Shown here: positions 33,331 to 41,299 of the stretch, in pieces
How positions within the stretch are numbered: position 1 is the first letter of the stretch
Layout of the letters: each line of letters opens with the position of its first letter
NCBI RefSeq assembly: GCF_038443675.1
Contig: NZ_CP151762.1
Coordinates: 1,860,001-1,924,000, forward strand
Source of the DNA: Yoonia sp. G8-12
Lineage (GTDB): Bacteria; Pseudomonadota; Alphaproteobacteria; Rhodobacterales; Rhodobacteraceae
Direction: 5' to 3'
DNA: 64,000 bases
Translations under genes and position numbers: made by a program
Notes under the pieces: model-generated
The model's input: only the letters and a program-made list of their open reading frames with translations
Told to the model about the DNA's origin: nothing
The model's database searches: none

Positions 33331-35328
33331 CTATTCGAATTCCATGATAACTTCGTCGACGGCCAGACTATCACCTGCAGCAGCTTTGATCGCCTTCACG
33401 GTACCCTTGCGTTCCGCGCGCAAGATATTCTCCATCTTCATCGCCTCAACGGTGCAAAGCGCTTGGCCCTCTTGCACTTCATCACCTTCGGCCACGTCGA
33501 TTTTGACGATCAGCCCCGGCATCGGGCAAAGCAGATACTTGGACGTATCAGGTGCCACCTTTTCCGGCATCAGTGCCGCCAACTCGGCCTGACGCGGGGT
33601 GCGCACATGCACTTTGATATCCGCCCCACGATAACGCACACGGAATCCACCAGAGATTTTACCGATTTTCAGAACCAACGGCGTGCCATCCACCATCAAA
33701 CGCGCCAACGGATCGCCCGGCGTCCAATCACTTTCGACGCGCAGGGTATCACCGCCAATGGACACATCCGCGCCGGTCTTGTCGGCACTTATCTTGACGT
33801 CATACGACACGCCTTGCAGACTAACGACCCAGTCTTCACCGACGTGGCGTTCGTGATTATCCATGCGCCCCGAAATGCGGCTACGGCGAATTTCAGCCAC
33901 GCGGTGCATGGCAGCGGCCGCCGCTGCGATCCGTTCGCAGGTTGCGTCACTCAGCGTCACACCCTCAAACCCGTCGGGGTATTCTTCCTCGATAAAGGCC
34001 GTCGTCATCTCGCCACTGGTAAATTTGGGGTGGTCATAAACCGCCGCCAAAAACGGCAGATTGTGCCCGATCCCTTCAAGCTCGAACCCGTCGAGCGCCA
34101 AACGCATCTCTTCGATCGCGGTGGCGCGGTCAGGCGCCCAAGTGCAAAGCTTGGCGATCATCGGGTCGTAATACATGCTGATTTCGCCGCCTTCAAAGAC
34201 GCCGGTGTCGTTGCGCACCGCGCGCACCGGCGTCGCCTCTTCCGCTGGTGGACGATAGCGGCTCAGACGCCCGATTGACGGCAGGAACCCGCGATAGGGG
34301 TCTTCTGCATAAAGGCGGCTTTCCATCGCCCAGCCGTTGATCGTGAGGTCCGACTGCTGGAACGGCAGCTTTTCACCGGCAGCCACGCGGATCATCTGTT
34401 CGACAAGATCGATCCCCGTAATCAGTTCGGTCACAGGGTGTTCCACTTGCAAACGGGTGTTCATTTCAAGGAAGTAAAAGTTCCGGTCGCCATCAACGAT
34501 AAATTCAACCGTACCGGCACTAGTGTAACCCACGGCCTGTGCCAGAGCGACGGATTGCTCGCCCATCGCCTTGCGCGTGGCCTCATCAAGGAAAGGGCTC
34601 GGGGCCTCTTCGATGACTTTCTGGTTGCGGCGCTGGATCGAACACTCACGCTCGTGCAGGTAGACGGCATTGCCGTGGCTGTCGCAAAGCACCTGAATTT
34701 CGATATGGCGCGGTTGGGTCACGAATTTTTCGATAAAGATACGGTCGTCACCAAAGCTATTGGCAGCCTCGTTCTTGGAGGATTGGAACCCTTCGCGCGC
34801 TTCCGCGTCATTCCACGCGATGCGCATACCCTTACCGCCGCCACCAGCCGAGGCCTTGATCATCACTGGATAGCCAACTTCATTGGAAATCTTCACAGCA
34901 TCATCGGCATCCTCGATCAGACCCATATAGCCGGGGACGGTCGACACGTCGGCCTCTTGCGCGAGCTTTTTGGACGTAATCTTATCGCCCATCGCTTCAA
35001 TCGCACCTTTGGGCGGGCCGATAAACGCAACACCTGCTTGCGCCAAAGCATCCGCGAACTTGGGGTTTTCAGACAGGAAACCATAGCCGGGGTGAACGGC
35101 CTCTGCGCCGGTTTGCTTGATCGCCGCCATCACCTTTTCGATGACGATATAGGACTGGTTGGCAGGCGCGGGACCAATGTGCACCGCCTCGTCCGCCATC
35201 TTCACATGCAGCGCATTGCGATCGGCATCGGAATAAATCGCCACCGTCTTGATACCCATCTTGCGAGCGGTCTTGATCACGCGGCAGGCGATTTCACCAC
35301 GGTTGGCGATAAGGATTTTCTTGAACAT
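33331..35328 (-). CDS. pccA: Propionyl-CoA carboxylase alpha subunit (biotin carboxylase and biotin carrier)
   Basis: PccA carboxylates biotin with ATP and bicarbonate and hands the carboxyl group to PccB. The 665-residue protein has a biotin carboxylase module (FKKILIANRGEIACRVI at the N terminus; ATP-grasp loop MIKASAGGGGKGMR; ECSIQRRNQK; FLEMNTRLQVEHPVTE), a BT linker, and a C-terminal biotinyl domain with VEAMKMEN carrying the biotinylated Lys. A strong bidirectional terminator-like hairpin ends only about 15 nt upstream of the start, leaving no room for a promoter downstream of it. PccB is encoded 1.5 kb upstream. Together with the mutase it channels propionyl-CoA to succinyl-CoA. Confidence 0.95.
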   Translation of the reverse strand: MFKKILIANRGEIACRVIKTARKMGIKTVAIYSDADRNALHVKMADEAVHIGPAPANQSYIVIEKVMAAIKQTGAEAVHPGYGFLSENPKFADALAQAGVAFIGPPKGAIEAMGDKITSKKLAQEADVSTVPGYMGLIEDADDAVKISNEVGYPVMIKASAGGGGKGMRIAWNDAEAREGFQSSKNEAANSFGDDRIFIEKFVTQPRHIEIQVLCDSHGNAVYLHERECSIQRRNQKVIEEAPSPFLDEATRKAMGEQSVALAQAVGYTSAGTVEFIVDGDRNFYFLEMNTRLQVEHPVTELITGIDLVEQMIRVAAGEKLPFQQSDLTINGWAMESRLYAEDPYRGFLPSIGRLSRYRPPAEEATPVRAVRNDTGVFEGGEISMYYDPMIAKLCTWAPDRATAIEEMRLALDGFELEGIGHNLPFLAAVYDHPKFTSGEMTTAFIEEEYPDGFEGVTLSDATCERIAAAAAAMHRVAEIRRSRISGRMDNHERHVGEDWVVSLQGVSYDVKISADKTGADVSIGGDTLRVESDWTPGDPLARLMVDGTPLVLKIGKISGGFRVRYRGADIKVHVRTPRQAELAALMPEKVAPDTSKYLLCPMPGLIVKIDVAEGDEVQEGQALCTVEAMKMENILRAERKGTVKAIKAAAGDSLAVDEVIMEFE

Positions 35329-35342
35329 TGTCTTACGTCCCC

Positions 35343-35394
35343 AAAAACGAAAAAACCGCCACCGGGGGCACACCCCGACGACGGTTTCTTTTTA
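35343..35394 (-). terminator. Bidirectional Rho-independent terminator in the pccA leader
   Basis: The stem pairs AAACCG with CGGTTT and an inner CCGGGG with CCCCG around a short loop (GCACA), giving roughly 11 bp with one internal bulge. On the plus strand it is followed by TTTTT (35389-35393); on the minus strand by a T6-CG-T5 tract complementary to 35344-35355. For the minus-strand operon it lies between the lipoprotein gene and pccA, 15 nt before the pccA ATG, so it may act as an attenuator. Confidence 0.7.
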
Positions 35395-35426
35395 TTGTGC
35401 GCCCCAGATGGGCGCGATGATCTACC

Positions 35427-35633
35427 TTAGCGGCAAGCGCGTACGCCTGCGTCGTCGCAGAGCACGCCGACAGCGGCACCTGCAAGCATAGTGCCTGTGC
35501 GGTCTGTACCAAGCAATTCTGCAGCCACGAGGCCGCCACCTGCGCCGACGACGCCGCGCTCCACGTCATTATCAAGGCAACCTGCCAAACCAAATACTGC
35601 CACCGCTGCGAGGATGATTGATGTCTTTTGCAT
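35427..35633 (-). CDS. Small lipoprotein, function unknown
   Basis: This 68-residue protein starts MQKTSIILAAVAVFGLAGC, an unambiguous lipoprotein signal with lipobox LAGC. The mature part is glycine- and alanine-rich (VERGVVGAGGGLVAAELLG, MLAGAAVGVLCDDAGVRACR), resembling YmgG/glycine-zipper lipoproteins that associate with the envelope. Three further Cys occur near the C terminus. I start at the ATG 35633 because the residues further upstream in the open frame are not signal-like. It sits between the small frameshifted gene and pccA on the same strand. A terminator follows directly. Its link to propionate metabolism is only positional. Confidence 0.78.
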   Translation of the reverse strand: MQKTSIILAAVAVFGLAGCLDNDVERGVVGAGGGLVAAELLGTDRTGTMLAGAAVGVLCDDAGVRACR

Positions 35634-35973
35634 AGTCTTAAGCCTAACGTTGTTATGTCGATCGCCCCACAATTGGTGCAATCTGCGCCACGATGAATAG
35701 CGATTTCCCCGTGATATCCAATATCACGCCTGTTTTTTCGTCCGGACAAGCGGATTTCCGTTATCGACCTGCTTGGTGAGTAAGCAGGCCGATCAGGGGA
35801 AGGGTAACGGTGTCGTAAACTTGCAGCAGCATCCGCATTGGCTCGGGCTGCTACGGGACCCAAACTGCAGTAATCGCTGCTGCCTGAATAGTCTTGTTGA
35901 AACGCGGTGCGGAAATAAGCGATTTCTCGCCGAGGTGGCTGCGTTAACGTACTGTTCATGTTCACTAAAATCA
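35634..35973. other. Gene-poor gap of 340 nt with palindromes
   Basis: I see no convincing gene here; open frames on both strands have no family signature and poor coding character. Two dyads are notable. GTGATAT/ATATCAC with a CCA loop is perfect at 35711-35727 and lies 78 nt upstream of the lipoprotein start. CCTGCTT/AAGCAGG with a 7-nt loop is at 35768-35788. On the plus strand the first is followed after 5 nt by TTTTTT, but no plus-strand gene ends nearby, so an operator is likelier than a terminator. Confidence 0.4.
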
Positions 35974-36341
35974 TCATCCATCCCCGACAATTTCAGGAAA
36001 GGTTTGACGCGCGACATTCACGTCGATCCGCAACATCGCCTCATAGCTGGCGGGATCAAACGGGTCTTCGGCAGGGATAACTTCGCGCCCGAAAAGCCAA
36101 CTCAGACGGCCCGCATCAAGGTTGCCGCGCACAAATGGCGCGTCGCCAAAGTTTTCCCACAGCGCCTGCATGAAACCTACATCCGCACGGCGATCTGCCG
36201 GACGGCGGTCAGGATAGCGGATGCGCTCGCTCAGGGGGTGGCCCCATCCTTGTTCGCGCGACGCAAGGTGAACTGGAAATCCGTCCCGGGCAACCGCCCC
36301 GGAAAACCCCGGTGTTTGTCCATGTAAGGAAGATTAGCCAT
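35974..36341 (-). pseudogene. Conserved-looking small cytoplasmic protein between pccB and pccA, frameshifted
   Basis: Reading from ATG 36341 (AGGGG site 8 nt upstream) gives MANLPYMDKHRGFPGRLPGT and on to ANKDGATP, then a stop. Continuing in the neighbouring frame gives LSERIRYPDRRPADRRADVG, then FMQALWENFGDAPFVRGNLD, SWLFGREVIPAEDPFDP and VARQTFPEIVGDG. The two parts meet at a run of five C on the coding strand (G run 36234-36238); a sixth C joins them into an intact protein of about 122 residues. I recall similar proteins in the same place in other Rhodobacteraceae, but cannot check here. It has no signal peptide or recognised domain. The break is probably a base-calling error. Confidence 0.7.
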
Positions 36342-36409
36342 TGGCAGACCCCTGCATCACAAAGGGGTGCTGGACGGGCCCGAAGGCCCATCCGGTTAGG
36401 TGATCGTTC

Positions 36410-36550
36410 TTAGAATAGCGCGCCGTAATTGACGTACTGCTGTGCGGCCGCATCAGATGTGATCTGCTGCGGTGCGCGGTCTTGGCTGCCTGAAACGGCG
36501 ACCAGCGCCATAAGCGCTGCCACTGTGAAAGCCAGAAGTCTTTGTACCAT
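36410..36550 (-). CDS. 46-residue exported peptide, function unknown
   Basis: The frame from ATG 36550 gives MVQRLLAFTVAALMALVAVS followed by a short polar tail ending in QQYVNYGALF. The N terminus looks like a signal peptide, with possible cleavage after VSGS, leaving a mature peptide of about 25 residues. A possible sigma-70 promoter on the same strand (36641-36668) lies about 90 nt upstream. The gene sits between pccB and the frameshifted small gene, all on the minus strand. There is no strong Shine-Dalgarno (CAAAAACA precedes the ATG), which is the main reason for doubt. No family is recognised. Confidence 0.5.
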   Translation of the reverse strand: MVQRLLAFTVAALMALVAVSGSQDRAPQQITSDAAAQQYVNYGALF

Positions 36551-36880
36551 TGTTTTTGCCTGCCTCTATGCATGCAGCGTTTCTGGCGATCTGCGTCGCC
36601 TTGACCCTGCGGACACGCGAGATGAGTCTCACGCACCGCTATACTAGGCAAAAATACTTTCTTCTCAAAGACCTCGACGGCAAACTGCACCCGATGTTGC
36701 TGCAAAGTCTCAGGGTTCAGGCAAGGCGCCGCTGCATTGTCTAGATTTCGGGCGAACATCAAAGGTAGCTCCAAATGTAGTGGCCACACCGCGCGGGCAT
36801 GACAGCAAAGATCGGCCATTCTCGGCCTATGGCGGAACACTGCGACAGGGTTTGCACCGATTTATGATCGCCCTCGCAGA
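36551..36880 (-). promoter_or_regulatory. Gap between pccB and the small-gene cluster, with a possible promoter
   Basis: This 330-nt stretch downstream of pccB holds no ORF with a recognisable product. On the minus strand TTGAGA (36663-36668) and TAGTAT (36641-36646) are separated by 16 nt, a fair match to -35 and -10 elements, about 90 nt before the 46-residue ORF. This would let the small genes and pccA be transcribed independently of pccB. Confidence 0.35.
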
Positions 36881-38410
36881 TCACAGCGGAATATTGTCGT
36901 GCTTTTTCCACGGCGTCTGAGCCTTCTTGGTGCGCAACGACGCAAACGCGCGGCACACACGCTTGCGCGTCGAGTGCGGCATGATCACCTCGTCAATCAC
37001 ACCTTTTTCAGCGGCGACAAACGGGTTGGCGAAACGGTCCTCATAATCCTGCGTATGCTTGGCAAGCTTCTCGGGATTGTTCAGATCAGCGCGGTGGATG
37101 ATCTCGGTCGCACCTTTGGCGCCCATCACCGCAATCTCGGATGTGGGCCATGCATAGTTGAAATCACCCTGCAGGTGCTTGGACGACATCACAACGTAGG
37201 CCCCGCCATATGCTTTGCGCGTGATCACGGTGACCTTGGGCACGGTCGCTTCGCCATAGGCAAACAAAAGCTTGGCACCATGTTTGATGACGCCGCCATA
37301 TTCCTGACTGGTACCGGGCAGAAAACCGGGCACATCCACAAGTGTCAGGATCGGAATATCGAAGGCGTCGCAAAAGCGCACAAAACGCGCGGCCTTGCGC
37401 GAGGCGTCAATATCGAGACAGCCCGCAAGCACCATCGGCTGGTTGGCAACCACGCCTATGGTAGACCCTTCAAGCCGGATAAATCCGGTCAGGATGTTTT
37501 TGGCGAATTCTTCCTGAATCTCGTAAAGATCGCCCTCGTCGGCCAGTTTGGTGATCAACTCTTTCATGTCGTAAGGCATGTTGGGGTTGTCGGGGACCAG
37601 CGTATCAAGGCTTTCCTCGATCCGGTTCACATCATCAAAGAAGGGGCGCACAGGCGGTTTTTGGCGGTTATGCAGCGGCAGAAAGTCGATCAGGCGGCGC
37701 ACCTCTGCAATCGCCTCGACATCGTTTTCAAAGGCGGCGTCGGCCACAGATGACTTTCTGGTATGGGTGCCTGCACCGCCAAGCTCTTCTGCGGTCACCT
37801 GTTCATTGGTGACGGTCTTGACCACATCAGGGCCGGTCACAAACATGTAAGAGCTGTCTTTGACCATAAAGATAAAGTCGGTCATCGCAGGCGAATAAAC
37901 CGCACCACCTGCCGTTGGCCCCATGATCAGGCTGATCTGCGGCACGACGCCAGAAGCCGTGATATTGCGTTGGAAGACTTCGCCGTAAGCAGCAAGGCTG
38001 GCGACACCTTCCTGGATGCGCGCGCCACCACTATCGTTGATCCCGATGATCGGCGCGCCATTCTGGATCGCCATATCCATGATCTTGCAGATTTTCTGAC
38101 CGTGGGTTTCAGACACCGATCCGCCCATGACCGTAAAGTCCTGGCTGAACACATAGACCAGACGCCCGTTGATCGTGCCCCAGCCCGTCACAACGCCATC
38201 ACCGGCTGGGCGGTCTTTTTCCATCCCGAAATCGGTACAGCGGTGGGCCACGAACATATCGAATTCTTCGAATGATCCATCATCCAAAAGCAGCTCGATC
38301 CGCTCGCGCGCGGTCAGCTTGCCCTTGCTGTGCTGTGCGTCAATCCGCTTTGCGCCGCCACCCATGCGGGCCGCCTCACGCCGCGTTTCCAGTTCCTGCA
38401 AAACATCCAT
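36881..38410 (-). CDS. pccB: Propionyl-CoA carboxylase beta subunit (carboxyltransferase)
   Basis: PccB transfers the carboxyl group from biotin to propionyl-CoA, giving methylmalonyl-CoA. The 509-residue protein has two crotonase-like carboxyltransferase lobes. The N lobe shows GGAKRIDAQHSKGKLTARER, then GGSVSETHGQKICKIMDMA and the oxyanion-hole GINDSGGARIQEG. The C lobe shows LVDVPGFLPGTSQEYGGVIK and the oxyanion residues in ITRKAYGGAYVVMSSK. It starts at ATG 38410 with GAGGT upstream. Upstream lie TTTGC-type repeats shared with the scfR promoter. The beta and alpha subunits are not adjacent; about 1.5 kb with three small genes separates them, as in other roseobacters. It is divergent from the MFS gene. 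Confidence 0.96.
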   Translation of the reverse strand: MDVLQELETRREAARMGGGAKRIDAQHSKGKLTARERIELLLDDGSFEEFDMFVAHRCTDFGMEKDRPAGDGVVTGWGTINGRLVYVFSQDFTVMGGSVSETHGQKICKIMDMAIQNGAPIIGINDSGGARIQEGVASLAAYGEVFQRNITASGVVPQISLIMGPTAGGAVYSPAMTDFIFMVKDSSYMFVTGPDVVKTVTNEQVTAEELGGAGTHTRKSSVADAAFENDVEAIAEVRRLIDFLPLHNRQKPPVRPFFDDVNRIEESLDTLVPDNPNMPYDMKELITKLADEGDLYEIQEEFAKNILTGFIRLEGSTIGVVANQPMVLAGCLDIDASRKAARFVRFCDAFDIPILTLVDVPGFLPGTSQEYGGVIKHGAKLLFAYGEATVPKVTVITRKAYGGAYVVMSSKHLQGDFNYAWPTSEIAVMGAKGATEIIHRADLNNPEKLAKHTQDYEDRFANPFVAAEKGVIDEVIMPHSTRKRVCRAFASLRTKKAQTPWKKHDNIPL

Positions 38411-38481
38411 CAGATCATACCTCTGCCATTTGTTGCGCCTGTATAGACCGCGTCCCTGCACACGAGAAGCCTCAACACGAA

Positions 38482-38532
38482 TATTTGCAAATAATGCAGT
38501 TTGCTAATTTATATTTATGCAAACATGCAAAT
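38482..38532. promoter_or_regulatory. Candidate ScfR operators upstream of pccB
   Basis: The A+T-rich gap between pccB and the MFS gene contains a perfect palindrome TATTTGCAAATA (38482-38493), then ATGCAGTTTGCTAA (38494-38507), and TGCAAACATGCAAAT (38518-38532), which on the other strand is two TTTGC boxes 8 nt apart. GCAG-TTTGCTAA closely resembles GCAGCTTTGCTAA upstream of scfR. These repeats are the likely binding sites of the ScfR-type regulator encoded at 39854. Confidence 0.55.
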
Positions 38533-38590
38533 TCGCTCCGCAAGCGCGACAACGATGGACAAGCCCCGATCAGAGGCCTAGATCAACGAC

Positions 38591-39802
38591 ATGGCTTCCT
38601 TACCAGTGATCCGGTTTCTGGATCGTACCACACCACCGCATATCATCACGCTTGTGCTGATCACCGGCATGTCCGCGCTTAATATGTCGATCTTCCTGCC
38701 GTCGCTGGCAACGATGACGACCTATTTTGAAACCGATTATGCCATCATGCAGATTGCCCTGTCGGGTTATCTGGCGGCGACGGCTGTCTTGCAGGTGTTT
38801 ATCGGCCCGATTTCCGACCGCTACGGGCGGCGGATCATCGTGCTGGGCTCACTGCTTATTTTCGTCCTCGCCACCATTGGTGCAACGATGGCCACCACGG
38901 TTGAGACCTTCTTGTTCTTTCGCATCATGCAGGCCGCCGTCGCCACATCAATGGCGCTTGGCCGCGCGATTGTGCGCGATATCGTTTCGCAGGATCAAGC
39001 GGCCTCGATGATCGGCTATGTCACTATGGGCATGGCACTTGTCCCCATGCTGGGCCCGATGCTGGGCGGGGCGTTAGAGCAAGCCTTTGACTGGCACGCT
39101 ACGTTTATCTTTCTGATACTCGCGGGCATCGGCACATTTGCGCTGTGCTATTTCGACCTTGGCGAAACCGTCGCGGGCAAAGGCACGAGCTTTCGCGATC
39201 AGCTGACCTCTTATCCCGAGCTTTTTCGCTCTCCACGTTTTTGGGGTTACGTTCTTTGTGCGGCTTTCGGATCTGGCGCCTTCTTTGCCCTGTTGGGTGG
39301 CGCATCATTTGTTGCGTCCGAAATCTTTGGCCTGTCGCCTATCTGGAGCGGGATGGCCATTGGCGCACCGGCGCTTGGCTATGCCTTTGGCAACTTTCTG
39401 TCAGGCCGCTACTCTGTGCGGCTGGGCATTAACCGTATGGCGCTGATCGGCACGGCGATCACCATTGCGGGGCTGGGAACGTCGGCGATCCTGACATGGA
39501 TCGGCGTGACCCATCCGCTCAACTTCTTCGGCTTCTGCGTCTTCCTTGGCTTGGGCAACGGGATCATGCTGCCCAACGTCATGGCAGGGTCGATCTCGGT
39601 GCGCCCCCATCTTGCGGGTACGGCAAGCGGGCTTGGCGGCGCAATCATGATTGGCGGCGGGGCTGCACTTTCGCAATTTGCGGGCGGCATCCTGACCGTT
39701 GATAGCGGGACGCTGCCGTTGCAAATGCTCATGCTGCTGGTGTCGGTCCTTGCAATGCTGTCGGTTCTTTTCGTGGTTTGGCGGGAAAAGAGCATCGCTT
39801 GA
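38591..39802 (+). CDS. MFS multidrug efflux transporter, Bcr/CflA family
   Basis: This 403-residue protein has twelve hydrophobic segments. Bcr/CflA features are the first helix with SALNMSIFLPSLATM, the loop 2-3 motif GPISDRYGRRIIVLGS (MFS motif A), and FRIMQAAVATSMALGRAIVRDI with the motif-D-like ARD. Members expel drugs, sulfonamides or peptides by proton antiport. It lies between pccB (divergent) and scfR (same strand, 51 nt downstream). Its promoter shares the region with the TTTGC repeats, so ScfR could affect it too. The substrate is not predictable. Confidence 0.92.
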   Translation: MASLPVIRFLDRTTPPHIITLVLITGMSALNMSIFLPSLATMTTYFETDYAIMQIALSGYLAATAVLQVFIGPISDRYGRRIIVLGSLLIFVLATIGATMATTVETFLFFRIMQAAVATSMALGRAIVRDIVSQDQAASMIGYVTMGMALVPMLGPMLGGALEQAFDWHATFIFLILAGIGTFALCYFDLGETVAGKGTSFRDQLTSYPELFRSPRFWGYVLCAAFGSGAFFALLGGASFVASEIFGLSPIWSGMAIGAPALGYAFGNFLSGRYSVRLGINRMALIGTAITIAGLGTSAILTWIGVTHPLNFFGFCVFLGLGNGIMLPNVMAGSISVRPHLAGTASGLGGAIMIGGGAALSQFAGGILTVDSGTLPLQMLMLLVSVLAMLSVLFVVWREKSIA

Positions 39803-39808
39803 CGCAGG

Positions 39809-39846
39809 CTTTGCAGTGGCTAATGTCACTTAGCAAAGCTGCAAAG
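39809..39846. promoter_or_regulatory. Inverted-repeat operator upstream of scfR
   Basis: CTTTGCAGTGGCTAA (39809-39823) is followed by a short spacer and TTAGCAAAGCTGCAAAG (39830-39846), whose complement is CTTTGCAGCTTTGCTAA. The two half-sites face each other. The sequence lies wholly between the MFS stop and the scfR start, suggesting autoregulation. It shares its half-site with the pccB upstream region. Confidence 0.55.
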
Positions 39847-39853
39847 GTGCGAT

Positions 39854-41254
39854 ATGGCTATCCAGAAACTCTATGCTGGCGCGAAACTGCGTGAACTGCG
39901 CGGCAGGCTCGCGCTGACGCAAAAGGCCTTTGCCGAAAAGCTGGGGGTGTCGCTGCCCTATCTCAACCAGATGGAAAACAACAACAGGCCGGTGTCGACA
40001 GGTGTCGTTCTGGGGCTGGCGCAAGAATTCGGCTTTGATGTTACCGAACTGCAATCGGGCGATGAGGCGCGGCTTGTCAGCGACATGCGCGAAGCCTTGG
40101 CCGATCCCATCTTTACCGGTCCTGCCCCTGCCCTTGCAGACATGCGCCTTGCTGCCGCAAATGCGCCCGCGCTCGCGCGCGCTTTTCTGGATCTGCATGC
40201 GGCCTACCGGCAAACCCACGAAAGGCTCGCGTCACTGGATGAGGCACTGGGCCGCGAAGACGCGCGCCTGCGCCCCAGCCCGTGGGAGGAGGTGCGCGAT
40301 TTCTTTCATTATTGCGACAACTATATAGATGCCGTGGACCGCGCCGCCGAGCGTTTCGCCAGCCGTACCAGCCCCGGTGAGGCGATGGCGGATGCCGCTA
40401 TACGGATGCTGGACAGTCACGGCATCACGACCGTGTTCAAAGACGCCACCGATATGCGGCACTTTGACCCCACGACCAAGACCCTGACAATTTCGCAATA
40501 CGCCAGCCGCGCCACACAAACCTTTCAGCTATTGTTGCAACTGGCCCTTATCGCCCAAGAGCCGCTGCTGGAAGCCACGCTTGATCTTGCCCGTTTTCAA
40601 TCGGACGAGGCGCGCAGCATCGCCAAAGTGGGGCTGGCCAACTACTTTGCCGGTGCGGCCCTGATGCCCTATGGCGCATTTCTATCCGCAGCGCAGGCCA
40701 CGCGGCATGATCTGGAAGTGCTGTCGGCCCGTTTCGGCGCGTCCATCGAACAGGTCGCGCACCGGCTCTCAACGCTGCAACGCCCGGGGGCCAAGGGCAT
40801 TCCGTTTTTCTTTGTCCGTGTCGATCAGGCGGGTACGATCACCAAACGGCACTCGGCCACGACCCTGCAATTTGCACGCTATGGCGGGGCGTGTCCGCTA
40901 TGGAATGTGCATCAGGCCTTTGAATTACCCGGCCAGTTCCTGCGCCAATTGGCCGAAACGCCCGATGGGGTGCGTTATTTCTGCCTTGCGCGCGATGTCA
41001 GCAAATCGGGCGGGGCCTACAACGTGCCAACCCGCCGCTATGCCATCGGGCTGGGGTGTGAGGTCAAACATGCGCCCGCTTTGGTCTATGCCGACCACAT
41101 GGATCTGGGGGCTGCGGAAACCTATGCGCCCATCGGGATTTCCTGCCGGATCTGCGAACGGCGCAACTGCCACCAACGTTCAGTTCCCCCGTTAGAGCGG
41201 CAATTGCGCGTTGACCCCGACCGCCGTGGGATCTTGCCATATCAGCTTGACTAA
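39854..41254 (+). CDS. XRE-family short-chain fatty acyl regulator (ScfR/RamB-like)
   Basis: This 466-residue regulator has an N-terminal helix-turn-helix (about residues 8-65: LRELRGRLALTQKAFAEKLG and LPYLNQMENNNRPVS), a central ImmA/IrrE-like DUF955 domain (about 150-300) and a C-terminal DUF2083 domain. The last part has a Cys-rich motif, ISCRICERRNCHQR, typical of ScfR/RamB proteins, which sense short-chain acyl-CoA status and control acetate or propionate metabolism. In the DUF955 segment the usual HExxH is not seen, so a sensor rather than protease role is likely. It lies next to the pccB locus, and its own upstream region carries inverted TTTGC repeats. I therefore infer that it controls pccB and itself. 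Confidence 0.92.
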   Translation: MAIQKLYAGAKLRELRGRLALTQKAFAEKLGVSLPYLNQMENNNRPVSTGVVLGLAQEFGFDVTELQSGDEARLVSDMREALADPIFTGPAPALADMRLAAANAPALARAFLDLHAAYRQTHERLASLDEALGREDARLRPSPWEEVRDFFHYCDNYIDAVDRAAERFASRTSPGEAMADAAIRMLDSHGITTVFKDATDMRHFDPTTKTLTISQYASRATQTFQLLLQLALIAQEPLLEATLDLARFQSDEARSIAKVGLANYFAGAALMPYGAFLSAAQATRHDLEVLSARFGASIEQVAHRLSTLQRPGAKGIPFFFVRVDQAGTITKRHSATTLQFARYGGACPLWNVHQAFELPGQFLRQLAETPDGVRYFCLARDVSKSGGAYNVPTRRYAIGLGCEVKHAPALVYADHMDLGAAETYAPIGISCRICERRNCHQRSVPPLERQLRVDPDRRGILPYQLD

Positions 41255-41299
41255 ACCGCGCGTTGCCGTTGCTATAAGTCAACGCAGGGAGGGATTTAC

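Noticed and set aside
35711..35746. GTGATAT palindrome followed by TTTTTT as a Rho-independent terminator
   Set aside because: The stem is short and A+T-rich and no plus-strand gene ends upstream of it.
35333..35977. Long minus-strand open frame overlapping the lipoprotein gene and the intergenic gap
   Set aside because: No recognisable domain and poor coding character; it overlaps a clear lipoprotein gene and a terminator in another frame.
36334..36840. 168-codon minus-strand frame downstream of pccB
   Set aside because: The translation is rich in His, Cys and Arg without family signature and overlaps the better-supported 46-residue exported ORF.
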